In this document: positions 60,841 through 64,000 of the stretch, piece after piece | Layout: every line of letters begins with the position of its first letter | Position numbering within the stretch: the first letter of the stretch is position 1 | Source: Monosporascus cannonballus | Lineage: Eukaryota > Ascomycota > Sordariomycetes > Xylariales | Reading direction: 5' to 3' | DNA length: 64,000 bases | NCBI GenBank assembly: GCA_004154925.1 | Contig: QJNS01000002.1 | Coordinates: 434,001-498,000, forward strand | Notes under the pieces: model-generated | Seen by the model: the letters and a program-made list of their open reading frames with translations, nothing else | Databases searched by the model: none | What the model was told of the DNA's origin: nothing | Made by a program: the position numbers and the translations under genes

Positions 60841-63800
60841 CTAAACGTATTAAAGAAAAATAAGGAAATAATCTGAAATAATTATTATGCTATAAAAATA
60901 ACATATATTACTATTAAGCGAAATAAATAATACCGTAAATTTAATTACTTCTTAAAAATAATTTGAATTAATTTGAAATAATTATTATATATAATAAACT
61001 AAGTCCATTATAACTGGTTATTTCTGTAAGTTTAACCTGGCGGGAAAAAAAAGGGAAAATTATTTACGTTACGGCCAATAAGCTAATGCTATAACTGTTT
61101 CCAATTTAGATTATTTTTAGCTTTTTTTGCGGGAAGCCTTTACCTATGTAAAACCTAGGGCTTATGTTGCCGAATACGGCAGAAATAACTTTGACACGGG
61201 CGTAGCTAATAACGCCAAATTTTCTTTAAAAGCTTTATCTAATAGGTTTTTCAAAACCTTTTTTACGCCGTCAATTAATGCGTCAACTTTAAAATCCAAC
61301 CAATCCCTATTACTTTTATATATTTAAACTTATTTCTGCTTAGGTTTTTTAATATAATTAAAACTTTATTCCATAATTTCCCATAATATACCTATAATAA
61401 AAAAAGGGTTCGAACATTAGAGACGAATCTTGGGAATAAGGCCACAGGATTTTATATCAAAATAATATATAAAATGGTTTCCTTTGGCCTTATTGCGCCA
61501 GGTTATAAAGCCGGTAACCTTTGGTAATGGAATACCGTACAGTCCTAAATAAACCGGATATCCGCCTATAGGCATTTTAAAATTTAATTAAATTATTTTA
61601 AAATTATTTTAAAATTATTATTTAATATATTTATTTATAGCGTTAAGTTTTAACGTAGCCAAACGAATAAGTTTTTTTTTTCAGTTTCGAATTTGTCCAA
61701 GGCGAAAACCGCGGTAACTTTTCATAAGATTTATTTTATTTTGTAATATTAAACGAAAATTTTTTTTTTCCATGTAGAAATATCGTAAAATCCATAATAG
61801 GCCAAATAATATAACAAAAGGTTTTTTTCGTAAGTAAAAAATATTTTGGGTAATTATCGAAAATTATGCCCAAAGCCGAAATATTTTTATAAATAAAATT
61901 TTTTAAATTCGTAAAACGTTTAAAAGTTATTTTTATATTAATATAACTTAAAATATAAATCGTTTATAATATTATATTATTTTAAACGTTAAACGTTAAA
62001 TAATTTAAAATTACGTTAAAAAATTCAAAAATAAAATAATTAAAAAATAATCGAAATTTACGGAACAAAATATAAAAATAATTTTCTTACTATTTTCAAT
62101 TTTAATATTAACGTTAAAATTATTTCGATTTATAAGGGCATTATTTACCGAAAATAATTAAAATATGTAACGAAATTATATTAACAGGTCCGTAATTTTA
62201 TTAATAATAAATTCGGTAACTTTAACGGAATACGCATTTAAAAATTTGTTATTATTTTTTATACGAATATTTGGTAAAATATTTTCGCTTTAAGCCGGTA
62301 ATAACCATCAAAAATATTAATAAAATAATTAAAAAATAATTAAGGTAAAAAATAACTTATCGAATCGTTATACGAAACTTTTGAACTTAAGGTATAATAG
62401 GAATTTCCGGTAATTAAAGGACCAAGTCGTTTAGGTAATTAACGTGGAATTTATAACGAATATCGGTAACGGCATTATTGCCAAAATAAAATATTTTGGT
62501 TATTTTATTATTAATATTAATATATATTTTATCGTTATTATTTGGTATTATATATATATTTTTGGCCTTAGTTTATTTTGTTATAATTTAATTAAGATAT
62601 CGTTATTTTGCCCAGTTATTAATAATTAATAAAATATTAAAATAATTTTAAAATAATATTTATTAATAAATATTAACTTTGTATTTAATAATTATGCTTT
62701 AAATTATTTAATTATCGGGAATTATATATAAATTTAAGCGTTTTTAATTATTTAATTTACGTTTAATTTGTTATTTTAAGTTATAACGAATTCTTTCGAT
62801 ATTATTTTGTTTTGCCGAAATATTGGTTTTTTACGTTTAAACCTTTTTGGTATACGGATTTTAATATAATAATTTGTTGGATTTCCGACGTTTAAATAAA
62901 AGGGGTATTACGGAATTAAAAGTTAAAAATCCTAAATACGATTATTTTAGAATTATTTCAGAAATTAAATAACGGTAATTAAAAATAACGTATTATGATA
63001 AAGTAAGGTAATAAGATTTAATTAAGCTAAAAATAAAAAGAATTAAATAATTAAATAAAAAGAATAAAATGGAAAATTTTTAGGAAATATAAAATTTTAA
63101 CTAAATGGAAATTTATATAAGGTATACGAAATTTAAAAGTTTATTGATAAGAAATTTTATACTTATAAAATTCAAAATAGGATTTATTTAATTAAATAAT
63201 ATTAATTACTTTTTTAGCCTTATTTTAATTAAATATTCAAAATAAATAAAAAAGTGTTAATTAAAATAATTTATAAAATATATATTATTTTTTTGATTTT
63301 TTTAAAATTTTAACAACCGGCTTTAAAATAATTATATTTTAATAAGAATAAATTTCCTATATAATATGAATATTTTTTACTTAAAGCGTTATTTGTTTAC
63401 TGTAAATAACATAAAGATTATTACTTTAAAATAAAAAAAACACAAATTGTTTCTAGTTTTTTGCAATATTTTTAAAGTAAACGCCTTTATCCGCATAATT
63501 TGGAATAATATATCTATAAGTACTTTGCGTACGATACGTTAAAATAATATTTTCCCGAAAATTAAGCGGGTATTTTTTTGGTATTTCCAAATTTTGCGGA
63601 ATATATTTATTAAAAAATATTAATAATGAAATAATTATGAAATAATCCAGGTTATATATTTATTATTAAGTTTTTGTTTATAACGTCGAACTTTACATAT
63701 AAGTACTTTTAATTAAAGTTTTATTAATTTATTTAACGTTTTTTTGGCGGATTTAGGAATAAAACTAATTAATAATATTGGTTTATTTTGTATTATACGT

Positions 63801-64000
63801 TAAATAAGTATATGTCCAGTAAATTTAGGTAACGGGAGAAAGTTAAGAATAAAATTATTAGAATTTTGATTAAATTTATTTTGGGTATCGTTAATTCGTA
63901 AAGGATTTAAAATATTATTTAAAACGGGTAACTTTTTAATTATATTATTTCGGTAGTATTAAGTTCGAATTAAAATAAATAAAATAGATAATTTTATTAT
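60841..64000. repeat. RIP-degraded AT-rich block to the window end
   Basis: AT-rich with frequent CpG and TpA and few long frames, as in 1-3545. A 66-codon frame at 61127-61327 (REAFTYVKPRAYVAEYGRNN) lies in slightly less degraded sequence and may be a transposon protein remnant, but I cannot assign it. No LTR pair is complete within the window. Confidence 0.55.
61435..61494. repeat. Imperfect inverted repeat (hairpin)
   Basis: AATAAGGCCACAGGATTTTATAT at 61435-61457 is mirrored at 61467-61494 by ATATAAAAT, a short insertion, and TTTGGCCTTATT. The arms are about 23 bases with a 9-base loop. It may be the palindromic end or core of a small element. Confidence 0.6.

Overview
The window looks like part of a filamentous ascomycete genome (Pezizomycotina) with a strongly two-speed layout. 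About 90% is very AT-rich, gene-poor DNA made of decayed LTR retrotransposons. Three small islands of normal composition interrupt it. In most of the AT-rich DNA CpA/TpG is scarce, TpA is abundant, CpG survives, and transposon frames are full of stops. That is the signature expected of repeat-induced point mutation (RIP), which acts on CpA. The species cannot be named from the sequence.

Layout: 1-9170, two old degraded blocks, the second with a minus-strand Ty3/gypsy relic. 9171-15768, a plus-strand Ty3/gypsy chromovirus relic (here 'E'). 16141-19006, the first island: an intact-looking GCN5-type histone acetyltransferase gene (minus strand, one intron) bracketed by two 179-bp LTR-like direct repeats. 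19007-24084, an older plus-strand gypsy relic. 24090-37668, a nested pair of minus-strand chromoviruses: element A (LTRs at both ends, perfect 5-bp target-site duplication) was split by element B (28275-34964, own duplication). 38136-43631, element C (plus-strand gypsy, 186/189-bp LTRs). 43959-51363, element D (minus-strand, 150-bp LTRs). 52202-55125, the second island: a TRI5-type terpene synthase gene and a frameshifted small-molecule-kinase-like gene (APH/CHK fold), both on the minus strand. 55126-64000, AT-rich DNA with two solo LTRs 26 bp apart, minisatellites, a short membrane-protein-like fragment and a GC-richer pocket near 60.0-60.8 kb.

Only GCN5 and the terpene synthase look like intact protein genes. 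GCN5-type enzymes acetylate histone H3 in SAGA-like complexes, so an extra copy inside a silenced repeat desert is biologically interesting; whether it is the only copy cannot be seen here. The terpene synthase keeps the NSE/DTE metal motif, a pyrophosphate-sensor Arg and the C-terminal RY pair, but its aspartate-rich motif reads E-D-L-L-E. With the neighbouring kinase-like gene it may be the remnant of a small metabolic locus.

I see no rRNA, tRNA, CRISPR or bacterial-type feature. Element boundaries were found by eye from repeat pairs, TG..CA ends and target-site duplications, so they are good to a few bases where a duplication is visible and looser elsewhere.
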